Assembly (NCBI GenBank): GCA_022225965.2
Contig: JAKJXP020000006.1
Span: 62,001-126,000 of the forward strand
Direction: 5' to 3'
Length of the DNA: 64,000 nucleotides
From: Diatrype stigma
Taxonomy: Eukaryota > Ascomycota > Sordariomycetes > Xylariales > Diatrypaceae
This document shows, piece after piece, positions 12,601 to 27,314 of this stretch. The position numbers and the translations under genes are program-made. Positions within the stretch are counted from its first letter, which is position 1; each line of letters starts with the position of its first letter. The notes beneath the pieces are model-generated. The model saw nothing but the letters and a program-made list of their open reading frames with translations. It ran no database searches and was not told the DNA's origin.

Positions 12601-13755
12601 TTGAAGTAGATGTCGCCCCAAAGCCGCCTCGCGAACTCTTCCGTGTTGACACCTGGGAAGCTCTCGGCGTACATCTTAGAGAAGGACTGTAGCGTGAAAC
12701 ACCACCCCATGTCGGTGCATGCAAACAGGACGTTTCCTTTCTCCGGGCTTAATCTCCTCCTCTCCCCTTGTCCAGGGAGTGTGTTCTCGATGATGGTATT
12801 TACCTCCTCGACGACGTGCTTTAGCTTGAAATAGGCATCGTTCGGGGGTAGTCTTAATTCGAGTATTAAGCGATCGACTTTGTTGATTATGAGTGTCATC
12901 GGGATGTCTTCAAGGACGGCATGCTTGATGATCTGTTCCGTGTTGACCTGTACCCCTTCGACAACATCCACAACCAAAGCAACGCCGTCCACTAACCGTA
13001 GGGCGGAAGCGACCTCGTCGACGAAGTTGACATGCCCAGGGGTATCGATCATGTTGAAAAGGTGTGATTTCCCCTTAGTGCTCTGAAGCACCAGGCTCAT
13101 GGGTGAAGCCTTGACTGAGAGGCCCCTTTCCCGCTCGACGAAAGTTGTATCGGTATAGCGCAATTGTTCGTCCCTCTTCTTTCCCATCCTCTTCTCTAGT
13201 CTGTCAGCGATATCGTGCGTCTCCATAACCAGCATGTCCATAAAGGCGGTCTTGCCGTGGTGTAGGTGACCCGCGAAAGCGATATTCCGTATCTGGTCGG
13301 GGAAGTTCATGAGATCCGTCATGAAATTGCGATCGAAAAACACGGGAGGGAGGTCGGCCTCCTCGATGGAGAACTTCTTGGTATCGACAGGTGCGATTAT
13401 GGGCTGCGAAAGCGGTTGGGCGTCTTCTTCTTGGACCATGGTCTCGACATCTTCGCCGTAAACCTGCTGCGCGGTGGGATAGTATTGTTTGTCCTCGTGC
13501 AATACAACAGCATTGGAGGGCCCATCATCGTCTACGTGCATCAATTCCTGGCCTGCTGTCTCGGGCGCCTCCTCGGGATATTCATCGTCTAGGTACGCGC
13601 CTGCATCAATGCCATGCTCCGATTCCTCTTCCGATGCTTCGGGCTCCTCCCCGATGAAGTTGCCGAACCTGTGGAAGCCAATTAGTAGGAAGCTCGCCGC
13701 AACACGACGCGATGATACGGGGTTGATCAACTTACTCATCGTAGAGGTCATCCAT
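9683..13755 (-). CDS. snu114: Snu114, U5 snRNP GTPase (EFTUD2 orthologue)
   Basis: This EF-2-like GTPase of the U5 snRNP drives spliceosome activation and disassembly together with Brr2 and Prp8. Four exons (13755-13736, 13668-11379, 11171-11084, 10248-9683) give 987 residues, the normal family length. The first exon is only 20 bp and encodes MDDLYDE, spliced to the conserved [13 protein letters not shown]. An acidic N-terminal domain is followed by the P-loop GHLHHGKT (residues 140-147), DTPGH and NKVD, then EF-2-like domains II to V. The third exon restores VDKSLL...EGPLCEE, and the last carries [20 protein letters not shown] and the C-terminal [13 protein letters not shown]. The introns are 67, 207 and 835 bp; the last is very long for a filamentous fungus. 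The final exon is visibly more GC-rich than the rest. The gene is divergent from the thiolase gene. Confidence 0.95.
10249..11083 (-). other. Unusually long third intron of snu114 (835 bp)
   Basis: The intron starts with GTGAGTT after GAAGAGC and ends with a CTAAT branch region and GGGTTACAG. It contains a TAGA tetranucleotide run at 10758-10776. Frames inside it show no family resemblance. Confidence 0.8.
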
Positions 13756-16393
<2,638 letters not shown>

Positions 16394-17505
16394 CTGCCTG
16401 CGTCGGTTCTGTGATAAGGCATAAGGCGGATCAACAAGGAAAAGGGGGAAACCATATAATATACTACCTACTACACATGCACGTAGGGGAAGGAAGGCGG
16501 CAGGCTCATCTTCTTGCGGCTTGGTCAATCTTCCGGCCATATGATGTAATCATGTAGCTTGAACGGGTTTATATGTTCAATAGCCTGGCCTGTCCATACC
16601 TATACCCGACGACCGCACCTAATACATAGGCGGTCGTGGGTGGACAGGCGTAAACATGAAACGAAGTAATACGAAGCTGATGCGTTATGCAACATGAAGT
16701 CGCGAAGTGCCTGTCTGTGCCCAACTTGCGTAGCAGGGAAAATTTACCTGTCAGCATCTTTACTACTGCATACCCACACATTACTTGCTCCAGGACCGTA
16801 ACAATGCTACTGATCAGATGGTTGAGTGCCGGAAGAGCACTATACAACACATTGCAGTCTCATAGAATTCACCTATGTAGGTAGAAGTGTACATGTAGCA
16901 AATGACCGATATGCATATCGAATCGTAAGTAGGCACTTCTACTTCTAGTCATCGTGATGGAATGAACCCTGAGATCTTCCGTGCCACATCCATCCATCCA
17001 TCCGCCCACCTTACCCACCTGGCTCCTAGTCCGCTGTCCTCCGTGCCACGACCATCACCACGACTACATCATCATCATTAGGCTAGGCGTCTATTCTCTC
17101 CCTCCTATACTCTGCTCAAGCCAGCGAGCAAATTACCTTCCATCTGCTTACTGAAAGGGATGGGCCCGCCTCGGAGTGCCACAGCCGTAGGAAACACGAT
17201 ATCTCAAGTAAGAGAACTGCAGGGCGTGCACGGATCAAGAGAAAAAAAATGGTTACTCTAATGCAATGAGAAAAGCCTAAACTGAGCTAATAGGGAAAAT
17301 AGTACATGGGTGGTTTGTATAGCAACAGAGCCGGTATAACGCCCTAAACTCCTATCGCAATGACGTTTCAGTATGTCGTGTATGAAAAAAATCCTAGGTC
17401 CAGTAAGGATGCCTCGCCGTAATGCTACACCGCGTCTGTCCCGTCTGAATTAGTGGCAAGCTTCGGGGAAACGATTCCCGCCTCGATGTTGTCGGGGTTA
17501 AGTTT
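16394..17505. other. Convergent intergenic region between thiolase and sin3
   Basis: This 1.1 kb stretch should contain both 3' UTRs. A CATC tetranucleotide run lies near 16988-17000. I see no gene. Confidence 0.6.
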
Positions 17506-20500
17506 CTACTCCACGCCCTCCATGCCATCGCTGATCTCGCCCTTCCCATTCGAAGGGGTCGGGCTCACACCATCCTTAAACCACTTCTGGAACTCCTCAT
17601 TGGCTGCCTGGACCTCGTCCTGGCTTAAGCCACGCATCCAGGAGTTATTCATCACCATCTTCTCCTGGAATCGCTGCTCACGGTGCTCCTTGATGGCTGC
17701 GAGGTGCTCCTCCTGTTTCGCCTTGTCCTCCTCGTCTTCGGGGTTGGCCGCATAGATAAAGTACTCGGAAGTACCCTTTCCCCAGACAATTCGGTTCGAA
17801 TTTAGGCAGATGCGCAAGATCAAGCCCTCATCATATTTGAGTGGCTTCGGCACTTCACCATCATCAGAATCGGCCTCGCCAGACGGCAGATTGCGAGCAA
17901 GAACCGTTCTCTGCAGCCGTGAACGGGGAACGCCCTCGGTGGGTTCGACACGCATGTATGACGAGATGTAGTATTGCCATCTCTCGCGGAGCTCCATCTC
18001 GTCCATATAGAACGTGGTCTCATCGCGCTGCAGCCATCGAACTGTGGCCTCATTCTTATGAGGAAACTAGATAGACATTAGCGGTGTACTTTGTAAAACT
18101 TCTCCTATACTACTTACCCAGCAGATCACAAACATGTCACCGTCCTTGATACACTTCTCCGCGAATTTGCGAGCGCTGATCTCGGTCTGGTAGCTGGTCT
18201 CTTCCTGGTGGCGGCTATTCAGGAATTGCTGGATGAGATCCGGCGTCTTTTCCTTTGTGTCAGGACTAGTGCAAATCAAAGAATGACGGCAGAGGCTCTT
18301 CAGCAAATCCTGGATCGTGTACAAGGTCCAACCCTTCTTGAGATAGTAATGACGGAAAACCTCCTGGTATCGGTTCTCGTCGATCTCCCCGGTAATAAAA
18401 TCCTCGATTAGCTCGACAGTCTTGGGCCAAAAGGAAGCAGGGTCGTTCTCATCGAAGTAGTTAATCTCGTTGACAGCGATGCCTAGTTCCTTAGCCGACT
18501 TCTTGCTCTTGGCTCGCTGAATCTCCTCCATGACACTGCCCTGGCTTTCTTTGGCATCTTTCAGACGTTTGTACAGAGTCTGGAAGATGCTGAAGAAAAT
18601 ATAGATCGTCTGGTTACAGAAGAAATTGTACCAGGGGCGAGGGAAGAATCCATCCGCCTTCAGCTCGCCGTCGCCATCAATAAGGGGGTTATCGCCTTTT
18701 ACGACTGTTGCGAGAGGGGTGATAGGAAGCCAGCGCTCATTGGAAGTCTCGGTTGCGACGTTGTCCTCCGGGGCATCGGCCATGTCCTCTTCGTTAGCGG
18801 AAACATCTGGCGTAGTCTCCTTGCTGCCAGAAGTGCTATCTTCCTTCTGCGTTCGGGTCTTGCTACCATTACGACCAGGATCCAGAACACCACGCAACAA
18901 GTCAGACTTCTTGCCATTGCGGCGAGTTCGACCATTAGTCAATTCTGCCGGCAGCTGTTCCTCCACGTCTTCCTCTCCAGACTCTCGGTCGATATCGCGA
19001 AGGCGCTCTTGGACCTTTTCCTCGGGAATATCGAAGAACTGAGGAACGAACGATTCGAAGAACTCAATGATACGCTCCTTCTCCGAGGCGCTGTGCTGGC
19101 CGTTGTTCATGGCATAGAGGACCATAAAGCGGAGGAGGTCAAGGATGACATCTTGATCGCTGAGCTCCCAGGCGAACTGGTACCGAGGAACCTTATTCTT
19201 CGCACTGCGCATGCGCCGTTGCTCTTCATGCTTCGTCTTGATGACATCGACGAGATGTTTCGCGGACAGGTTCTTCTTATCGTTCTGCTTGACTTGAATT
19301 CCCATATGGTCAAGACTTTTGAGATGCATGATCTCAGTCTGGGCTTGCCAGACCTTCTCCCACTCTCTCTGGGTGAACCGCCATTCCTCGTCCTTCTGTT
19401 TCAGCCGCGCAAGCACAACAGGAACAACAGCGAAAGGTTCCGCAAACATCTCGTTAACGACATCAGCTCCTTTCTCTGGACCGTAGATCTTCTTCAGTAC
19501 CCGCTTGTATATAGAGGTGCTAGGCCCGCCAAGGCCAGCCGGCATCCGCCAGGTCTCACGCTCCTCGGGAGTAAGGTTGAGCATCTGCTGGGCGATTGGC
19601 TCGAGCAACTGGATACATTTGATATTAGCCTCGATGTTGAAGTCGTAATCATGTCTCTCTTCTTCAATCCGGTGGAGGCCTTCCTCAAAGGCATTCTTCC
19701 TATGAGCGACAAAGCCTGAATCCTCAGATGCCCAAGTAGGATGAGAGGCCCATTCGTCATTGAGGACGGCATTGCACATCTCATCTCGACCACCGCATGG
19801 CTTGAGTTTCTCTCTCCTAGGCAACAGACGATAGCTAGGCCCACTACCTCGGCAGTTGCTTAGAGATACTTTTTCCGTCGGTGGTTTAGGTCGGTTTTCA
19901 ATCACCTCGTCTATGCCATCATAGCCAACGAAGTTTTTGAACCAGTTCATCAGCTCCGGGTTTCCGCCAATGAACTGACTAGCCTTATGGACCAATGTGT
20001 TGGTGTCGATGAGACTTTGAGAGTACATGTTGCAAAGCTTTAAGAACTCGTTCATGGTAGATCGATTTCCGATATGTTTCTTGACTTTTTCGAAGAAACC
20101 AAGCTCGTCGACCGTAGCATTTGCCGAGGACGTAGGAGGCAACGGCTCCGGGAGCACCGGGGTCAGCGAGGGCTCGATAGATGGCGCATCGGTGGCCAAT
20201 GGTTTGTGGTTAAGTTTCGGCCTCTTATTACTGTTGCCGACTCCTGGAACCGGGCGTGATGCGGGGGCCGGGCTATCCGCCATACCGGCAGGAGCAGCAG
20301 GAGGCTGCTTCTCGTTACGAGGCCGCTTCTTGTTGTCCTTGGTAGCGCTGGCCGGAGGTGCAAAGTTACCAACTGGTGGCATTTTTTGGCCATCTCTTAG
20401 AGAATGCCCAGGCTGTGGAGTTTGGGCGAGACTAGTCATAAGTGCGTCCTCGGGCCTTGCGCTATTTGTCTTATTGTTCGAAGCAGCAGATTCTGGGAGG

Positions 20501-22586
20501 AACTGCTTGAAATCCTCGAGAAGATCCGTGGCAGCGCTGAATAGGCTTGTCACTTGTGCGTAGACATCCTGAATGGGCTTTTGTTCCCGTTGGTAGGTTT
20601 GAAGGATTTCAAGAAATTGTTTGTAGATTTCGGGTTTATCCTGGAACCGATTCTGTGGGTTCATGTTAGCTTTGACCAGGTGAAGAATTTTCAACGTTTT
20701 CGCATTAGAACAAAAAAAGAGCCCAGCTTATGGGTTAAGGGATCAGTTTCTAGCCGCTTCTGAAATTCCTTCTTACCTTGATTTTGTTAACGTAGCTGAT
20801 CGCGTGATTGAACTCAACGGGGCCTCTCTTCTCAATATTCGCCTGTTGGTTTGCGCCGCCGTTCGGCCCTCCTTGAGAACCACTCGGTGTTGGCGTCAAA
20901 GCAGTCCGCGGAGGTCCATTTGGCGTAGTCGAATTGTTCTGAGTATGCGAAGTGGCTCGTTGCTGCTGACCACCTGATGTTGGGCCTGGGCCATCAAATG
21001 CGGCGCCAAGGGCTTGATTAGGGCCAAGCATTCCTACTCCGTTTGTCGCTGGAGTACTGAAGGTAGCTTCAGGGCTCTCGATGCTATGCTGTGGCTGGGA
21101 CGGGTGTTGTTGCCAGTTATTAGGTCTGTGCGTGAAGAAGGGTCCATTCGTTCCCGATGGACCATGAGATACATCCCCGTTTGCTCTGCCTGTAATCGAT
21201 TGTACCGTAGTTCCCATTGGAGTAGTTACGCGGATGGTATTGGGATCGTTGCCAGCACCACATTCGATTCTATAGCCCGGGGGTAGGAAGGTGTTAAAGC
21301 CCTGGATAAGGTTGGGGTGGCCGGCGAACAGCTCCGAGACGCGGTTGATTACACCAGGGGTATCAATACTAGTTTTCTGTGAGTTACCGATGTCATGAAA
21401 AGGCAGTCACGGCCGCACCACTTACGTTTGGCTCTTGAAATCCTTCATGATGTCCAAGAATCGGTTGTATACATCGGGCTGGTCGGCGAACTGGACTTTA
21501 ACCTGATCAAGGTAACTAAGAGCATCCTAAACGGAAGGAACGTTAGCGATGCACTCAAGCAAGGGTGACAGTGATCATGGTTAGAAACACAAGTACATTC
21601 CACATATGCCGCAGCTGTATCCAGATGGGCCGTCTCTCGAAAAGAGAGCTCAAGTGGGCATCAGGCGCGTCAGAGCGCCCGGGAAACACCATAGGAATTC
21701 CAGGACGGCGAATGCCAAAGAATAAAGGCCAAGGGGCACTATATAGATAGACATGGGCAATATTGCGACTTCCAAGAGGTGACACCAAAGTGTAATACAT
21801 CGCAAATATTGGGAAGGTGCGTGTTTACCAACAGACGCACAAACTTGTCCCACGCCATACACAAGCAGGAGACGATCTTGGCAGAGAAAGACATATTGCA
21901 AGAGGATATCGATGTGCAGCAGAAAAGGGCACAAGGTGAATAAGGCTGAATGTCATGCGTAACGAGGGCGTGTCATAAGATTCTCGATCCTCAGACTGAA
22001 AGACCCATAAAGCATCAAAATGACTTACATTGAGAATTGGCTGTTGGCCTTGTGGTAGAGCGCTTGAATTGGCTGGCAAAGGCCCTCCACCAGCCACGGC
22101 AGCGACGACCGCGGTTGGTGTAGCGCCAGCGCTCACCCCTGGACCACCGCTTGTGAATGGCATTGCTTGGTTCGGTCGGTTGCCTTCTTGTTGTAATGGA
22201 CCGCCAAAGACGGGACCAGGGCCTCCCGCAGGCGCAGCAGCCCCGGCATTGTGACCGCTTATAGCACCGAACATCTGGCTCGATGCATTCTGGGCATTAT
22301 GTTGGTGTGGTCGATTCGCTTCTCCGGAGACCGACCCGGCATAGGAGTTGACGGGGCCCGACGGGGCACCTATGGGAACAGATGGAGCAGAACCACCATG
22401 GTTCGCAAGGAGACCGCCAGGACTATGGATGGCTCCTGGGACACGGGACGCGACAGGCTGGTGGATGGGAAGAGAACCCGCGTTGCTATGATGCGGGGTG
22501 CCGGTAGGTGGAGGGTATTGGTCGCGATGATGTCGCTCGCCCGACTCGCGATCTCGCTGCGACATGTCGTCTGGGTGGTTGTTCAT
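17506..22586 (-). CDS. sin3: Sin3 transcriptional co-repressor scaffold
   Basis: Sin3 is the scaffold of the Rpd3/HDAC co-repressor complexes in the nucleus. Five exons (22586-22029, 21526-21426, 21368-20777, 20652-18118, 18066-17506) give 1448 residues. An unstructured Gly/Pro/Gln-rich head of about 185 residues precedes PAH1 (about 187-255, [10 protein letters not shown]...), PAH2 (about 404-470) and PAH3 (about 603-665). The HDAC-interaction domain follows, with [13 protein letters not shown] and [14 protein letters not shown], and then the Sin3 C-terminal domain. Introns are 502, 57, 124 and 51 bp. In intron 2 a CTAG acceptor keeps frame (KSQTIDTPGV), while a CACAG a few bases upstream would not. 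PAH1 and PAH2 are each split by an intron. GATA sites cluster 770-860 bp upstream of the start. Confidence 0.94.
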
Positions 22587-23356
22587 GGCTATATCGAAGG
22601 CTCATAGAAAAACGATGCGGATCTATTGACGAGAATTATTAGAAAAACGGGTGAAAGGTCGCCGAGTCTAGAAAGACTGAAAGTAAAGTAGTTAGAAAGA
22701 AGGTGTTGAGATAGCAGGTAGTGGCGATGCGGCTTGTGTTGGGTGGATAGGGAGATCCAGGAGAATCGCGAAGGGGAATGACGCCGGTGGTCAACAACAG
22801 GGCGCCCGTCCGCGAACGGTGGTAACGATGGGGTGATTGGGGCTCTCTTCGCGAAACGTGGAATACGGATGTCACGATAATGGGGTGATTCCAGCGCGGT
22901 TTAGGGAAGCGTCACCGGGCGTAATCTGGGAAAATAAGTTGGGAGAAGGGATAAGGTAGGATAGGTAATCGGGAATTGTCCCTCCCCTAGCGAAGCGAAG
23001 CGCCCAAAGGGACCTTGAACTTGAAAAGGGCACACGGGTTTGGAGTGTTTCAAATAGAAGTACGCGAAATGCGGAAAGACTTACTCTCTACATGGATACG
23101 AAGATAAGCAGAGTATGTTGGGAAAGTGTGCGCGACGTCTTCGTGATCGGCGACAGCTTCAAAGTGGGAAGAGTAAAGAAGGGGGATGGGTTCCTTTGTG
23201 AGAGTTTGTGAGATCACTTTCACTTCACTTCCACCTTCGCAATCTCTCCAAGCCACTGCAGCTGCTCCGTTCAGTCGCGCGGCGTTCCAACTCCTAAACC
23301 GCCGATACGCATCATGTGGGACGAGCTAAGACCTTAGCCGCCAATGGCCAGCTTTC

Positions 23357-23443
23357 GATAACAGATAAGTGCTATCTGGCCGGTTCAAAATAAGTCCGTT
23401 GTCATCTATCTTATCTCTGGCTTAGGTAGGTAGGTACCTATCT
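23357..23443. promoter_or_regulatory. GATA-site cluster upstream of sin3
   Basis: Six GATA cores on both strands fall within 87 bp (GATAA 23357, GATAAG 23364, and TATC at 23373, 23407, 23412 and 23440). Several have the extended form CAGATA or its complement. This may be a regulatory site of sin3, but function is inferred from density only. Confidence 0.4.
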
Positions 23444-24525
23444 GGCGGGCCTCAGCCTTGGCCCCTGGGCCTGTGCTCTTGTGTCATAGGAATCTTGCCT
23501 AGCCTGTGCTAAGTACCGGTACCTGGATAAGTGGCCAGGTACGGTACTGCATGTATGTAGAAATGGTACATTTCCTTTTTCGTCATTTATGCTCGGATGT
23601 AATTTGCCCAGCCATCAATCGATGTTCTTCAGCCTTGCCCTTATCGTTGACCTCCATCGTTATCCATCCTCCGTTGCGGCGAATCGTACGATTATGGTTA
23701 CATAACACCATATGGGGTAGTCAAGCAAACGTGCAAAGGAAACAAGACCAGCTTTCCGGTTTGTAACCAGAACTGGTAAATGGAATGTACACAGTAAATT
23801 GCATCCAGGCTATATATGTAGATGCTTCTCAGACTTAGGCGTATACACCCTGGTATACACCCGTAATAAACATTTCCAATGGCAACATGACATCTCCTCA
23901 GAACTCAGTACTTACATATACACTAGTTACCTAATTATTGTACACCACAGATCGGTATAGGTCCGATTAAGTAATCAGACCTAAGGTGTTTGCTAACTCA
24001 TTTCGTTTGTCTTCGTCCCCTGCAGAAAACTCAGGGAGTCAGGCCGGGTGGCCAAATAGCAAGCAGCACGCCGGCAGCCAGCAAACTGGGCGCCCTTTGC
24101 ATTCCGAATATCAACTTAGTCAAGCTGATGAAATAACTATCATGAGGGCTACTTATGTGGATATGTAACTACAGCCTACAGTAGGCAAACCACGGGGCGT
24201 AGTGTGAGTGTAAGCACCCAGAATCCAACTAGACAACGCCTATAGTAAAATAGAGGTATCCTACGGTGCCAGGAGTAAAAAACCAGGGGTAGAATTGTTC
24301 GCATCGGCTCGGCATCGGGTCCCGAGAGCAGAGCTGGAGTTCAATATACCATACTTGCTTATATAGGAGCATCTACCTATGAGACCTACTATTGGGGCTA
24401 TAACAATTTTACTCAGGGGCTATTGCCCTACTATAACAGCTGCTTGCCGGACCTGTACCAATGCGCTAGCTTCCACCTGCAGTTTCCTTACTTACATAAG
24501 TACTTAAGTGTCATAGCCGCCGCTT

Positions 24526-24527
<2 letters not shown>

Positions 24528-24557
<30 letters not shown>
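24528..24557. repeat. Homopolymer of 30 G
   Basis: An uninterrupted run of 30 G on the plus strand lies 330 bp from the 3' end of carRA. A 14-base C run at 24671-24684 could pair with it. Such runs can form quadruplexes and are prone to length errors in assemblies. Confidence 0.9.
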
Positions 24558-24558
<1 letters not shown>

Positions 24559-24670
24559 AGGGAGGCAGCAAGGCAGCGATATAGAGGTGCCGACTCTTAC
24601 ACAGAGCTCGGCTGCCTGCTATGTAAGTATGCTGACCAACAGCCAGGTAACGCGCATCGCGTAAATGGCT

Positions 24671-24684
24671 CCCCCCCCCCCCCC
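24671..24684. repeat. Homopolymer of 14 C
   Basis: Fourteen C in a row, 113 bp after the 30-G run and potentially complementary to it. Confidence 0.9.
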
Positions 24685-24780
24685 TCGAAGCTCGAAGGCA
24701 GCGCCACTCTAGTCTAGGTATCTCATCCAAGATAGATCGCCTCCCCAGTTCCCAAGATGAACGTATAAGTTACATGTACT

Positions 24781-24804
24781 GCATGCATGCATGCATGCAT
24801 GCAT
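24781..24804. repeat. Self-complementary GCAT tetranucleotide repeat
   Basis: Six GCAT units form a perfect palindrome that could extrude as a cruciform. It lies about 80 bp past the carRA stop codon, so probably in or near its 3' UTR. Confidence 0.9.
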
Positions 24805-24886
24805 GTACTCCAAAAGCAGTACTCATGCAGTAGTAACTAACGTACCGCGGGTAGTTTATCTCGTTTTGGCTTTTCTTTCTTCTCTC

Positions 24887-26885
24887 TCAAGCCAGAGCCA
24901 GGTTCTTCCACGCGACCCATATGCGCCTGGACCGGGGCACGGTGGCGCGGTCCGGGTTCTTGGGGCACGGGACGCCCGCGCGCTCGCGCAGCACGCGCCC
25001 GATCTCCATGTAGCTCTCGACGGCGACGATCAGGGGCCCGCGGACGCCGTCGCCGTCGGGGATCGAGCCCATCACGGGCCGCGACCGCCCGTACTCGCGG
25101 AACGCCAGGTCGAGGAGCCTCTGCCGGAGCGTCTCGGCCCCCGCCTGGTCCGGGTTCCTGATGATGTCCTCCGGGGTGAGGCGCAGCCCTCCCTGATCCG
25201 GACCCTGACCCGGACCCTCCTCCTTCAGCCAGCTCGTGGGCAGGTACACCCGGTTCATGGCCGCGTCGACCTTGATGTCGCGCGCGATGTTGACGTACTG
25301 CAGGGCGTGGCCCATGGTCCGCGCCGCCGCGACGAGCACCGCCTGCTGGTCCGGGGCGAGCCGGGTCTGGCTGTGGTGGAACACGAGCCACAGGCACAGC
25401 TCGCCGACGGTGCTCGCGACGCGGTGGGCGTATAGCTCGAGGGTCTGCTCGTCCTTGATAGGGAACTGCGGGCTGCTTTTCCTGCCGTCGCCCTGCGTGA
25501 ACGACAGGTCCATCTTGAAACCCTCGAGCAGTTCGTAGAGGGGCTCTTTGGGAAGAAGGCTGGTCGGCAGGAGCTTCAGCGCCGAGCGCGCCGACTCGGG
25601 GAAGTTCTTGTCTATATAGCCGGCAAGGCTGTGGGTGGAAGCGGAGGCCTTGGCGTCCGAGGCGTAGGCGAGATCGAGGTATTTGGTCAGCTTGTCTATC
25701 CAGTCGAGAGCTGCGGCCTGCGTGCGGGCTTCATCGACCAGATCATCTGCGACCCGGCAGAAAGAATAGCTTCACGTTGTTAACATAATTGTACATGTAT
25801 ATATATATATACTCGTGCCCGAGAGCTTGGGTACTCACAGGAGCACTAGATCGATGCGGAGACGACCAGGAAATGTAGAGCTAGCAAGGTAAAAGCTTCG
25901 GCTCTTACTCTTGAGCCTTTTTACCGAATCCCTTAAGCCCCTTACGCGCGCAATATCATATTTGCTAGGATTGGTGAAGACACCCTTGAGAACGAGAGAG
26001 AACGTTGGTGTCGCCGGCACTTCGGGAAAAAGGCCGGGGAACGTATTGACCACCGCCGTGCCTCGGTCAAATGCTACCAAGCCAAGGACGACCAGAACGT
26101 TCGTCGCGAGGAAGAAGACGGCCTCTTCTATTTCCAAGCTGCCGAATATGCAGATGCCCAGCTTCGTCCCGGACTCGATCGCCCAGGTACCCCGACCGAG
26201 CGCAAGCTCGTCCACAAGCCAGAGATAGACCGTGGGTATGAGAATGGGGAGAGCGATTCTAGCTGCTGGGAGCCGGAGCAGGAACAGGCCGGAGAACGTC
26301 CAGGTCAGGAGAGCGAACGGACAGGCCCAGGCGAGGATGAGCCCGAGGTAGGTCCCCTCCCCGCCCTTCCTCACGAGGTAGAATCCATAGGCGATGAGGA
26401 CGGTCAGCGCGGACTGTCCGAGCCTCCGCACGAACTGCACGCCCGGTGCCGAGTCGGCCCTGTTAGTCAGATACTGCGGGTGAAAGGACGGCTTGTTCAG
26501 CAGGATGTAGAACATCGACGTGATGTAAGTCTGTATGACGAAGAAGAACAGCTCTTCCACTGGGACCTTCAAGAACCTCGGTCCCAGGATGGCGTCCTCC
26601 GGGTACGTCCATATCCGCTGGTGAACCAGGTAAGAGTCCCATGGCAGCGCAGAGGTGAAGGCGATGACTATCAGGGCCGACGTCTTATACAGATCAGTCC
26701 TCGTGAGCAATGGCTTCAGAACGGCTGTGAGAAGACCAGCCAGGGGTATAGTGAACTTGATGTGCCTGGGTACGGGTTAGTCTAGTCTCATGGTCCCCCC
26801 TCCCCCATCGATTTCGATAGCAGGTAGATTTGCGATATCAGGGCTAGGAGAAGGAAACTCACACAAGCGCATAATCCCAGCCCAT
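24887..26885 (-). CDS. carRA (al-2): Bifunctional lycopene cyclase / phytoene synthase
   Basis: This fungal carotenoid enzyme joins two GGPP into phytoene and also cyclises the acyclic ends. Three exons (26885-26863, 26765-25839, 25769-24887; introns 97 and 69 bp) give 610 residues, close to Fusarium CarRA and Neurospora AL-2. The first exon is only 23 bp. The N-terminal half is a multi-helix membrane cyclase domain with two related motifs, PVEEL at 76-80 and EIEEAVFF further on. The C-terminal half is a class I prenyl synthase with Asp-rich motifs DDLVDE (325-330) and D481-xxx-D485 in NIARDIKVD. No carB desaturase, opsin or oxygenase lies beside it, unlike the Fusarium car cluster. CRY-DASH lies 3.6 kb upstream. 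Transcription is likely light-induced, as in relatives, but I could not identify a light element. Confidence 0.96.
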
Positions 26886-27278
26886 GGCGCTAGGATCGAG
26901 CTCCAGCAAAGGAGGGAGTTCCGAGTTTTTCTTTATGATCAAGCGGCACGGGGATGATAGTTAACGTATGTGCAAACTCTAGGACCAGAGGCTGGCTCCC
27001 CTCGCAGGGTTTGATGCAGGAGGCAATCACCCAGCAACTGACGAGCCTAAGGAGGCAGAAGCGAACGGCAATGGGTTCTCAGTATTACCTATTCCATCAT
27101 TCCATAACAGGAAGTTCGGATGAATGCGGCAGTGAAACACAAAACAAGGTGGCTTCGGCCAGGAATGGTTTCCTTTGATGAGACGGGCCGGGCCAATGAC
27201 GGACGATTCACGTTAATGGAAATTTTATTAAGGTTAAGTTATTAGAGTTAGTAGTGAGTAGTTACTAGTAGTAAATAG

Positions 27279-27314
27279 TAGTGGTGGTGGTGGTGGTAGT
27301 AGTAGTAGTAGTAC
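27279..27314. repeat. GTG/GTA triplet microsatellite
   Basis: Alternating blocks of GTG and GTA triplets lie in the upstream region of carRA. They are preceded by looser TAGTA repeats from about 27250. Confidence 0.85.

Larger units (their letters stand above)
22587..24886. other. Intergenic region between sin3 (5' side) and carRA (3' side)
   Basis: No gene is recognised. The part next to sin3 is its promoter and probably a long 5' UTR. The part next to carRA holds a 30-base G run, a 14-base C run and a (GCAT) palindromic repeat, listed separately. A short TAGG/TACC palindrome lies at about 23424-23440. Confidence 0.6.
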
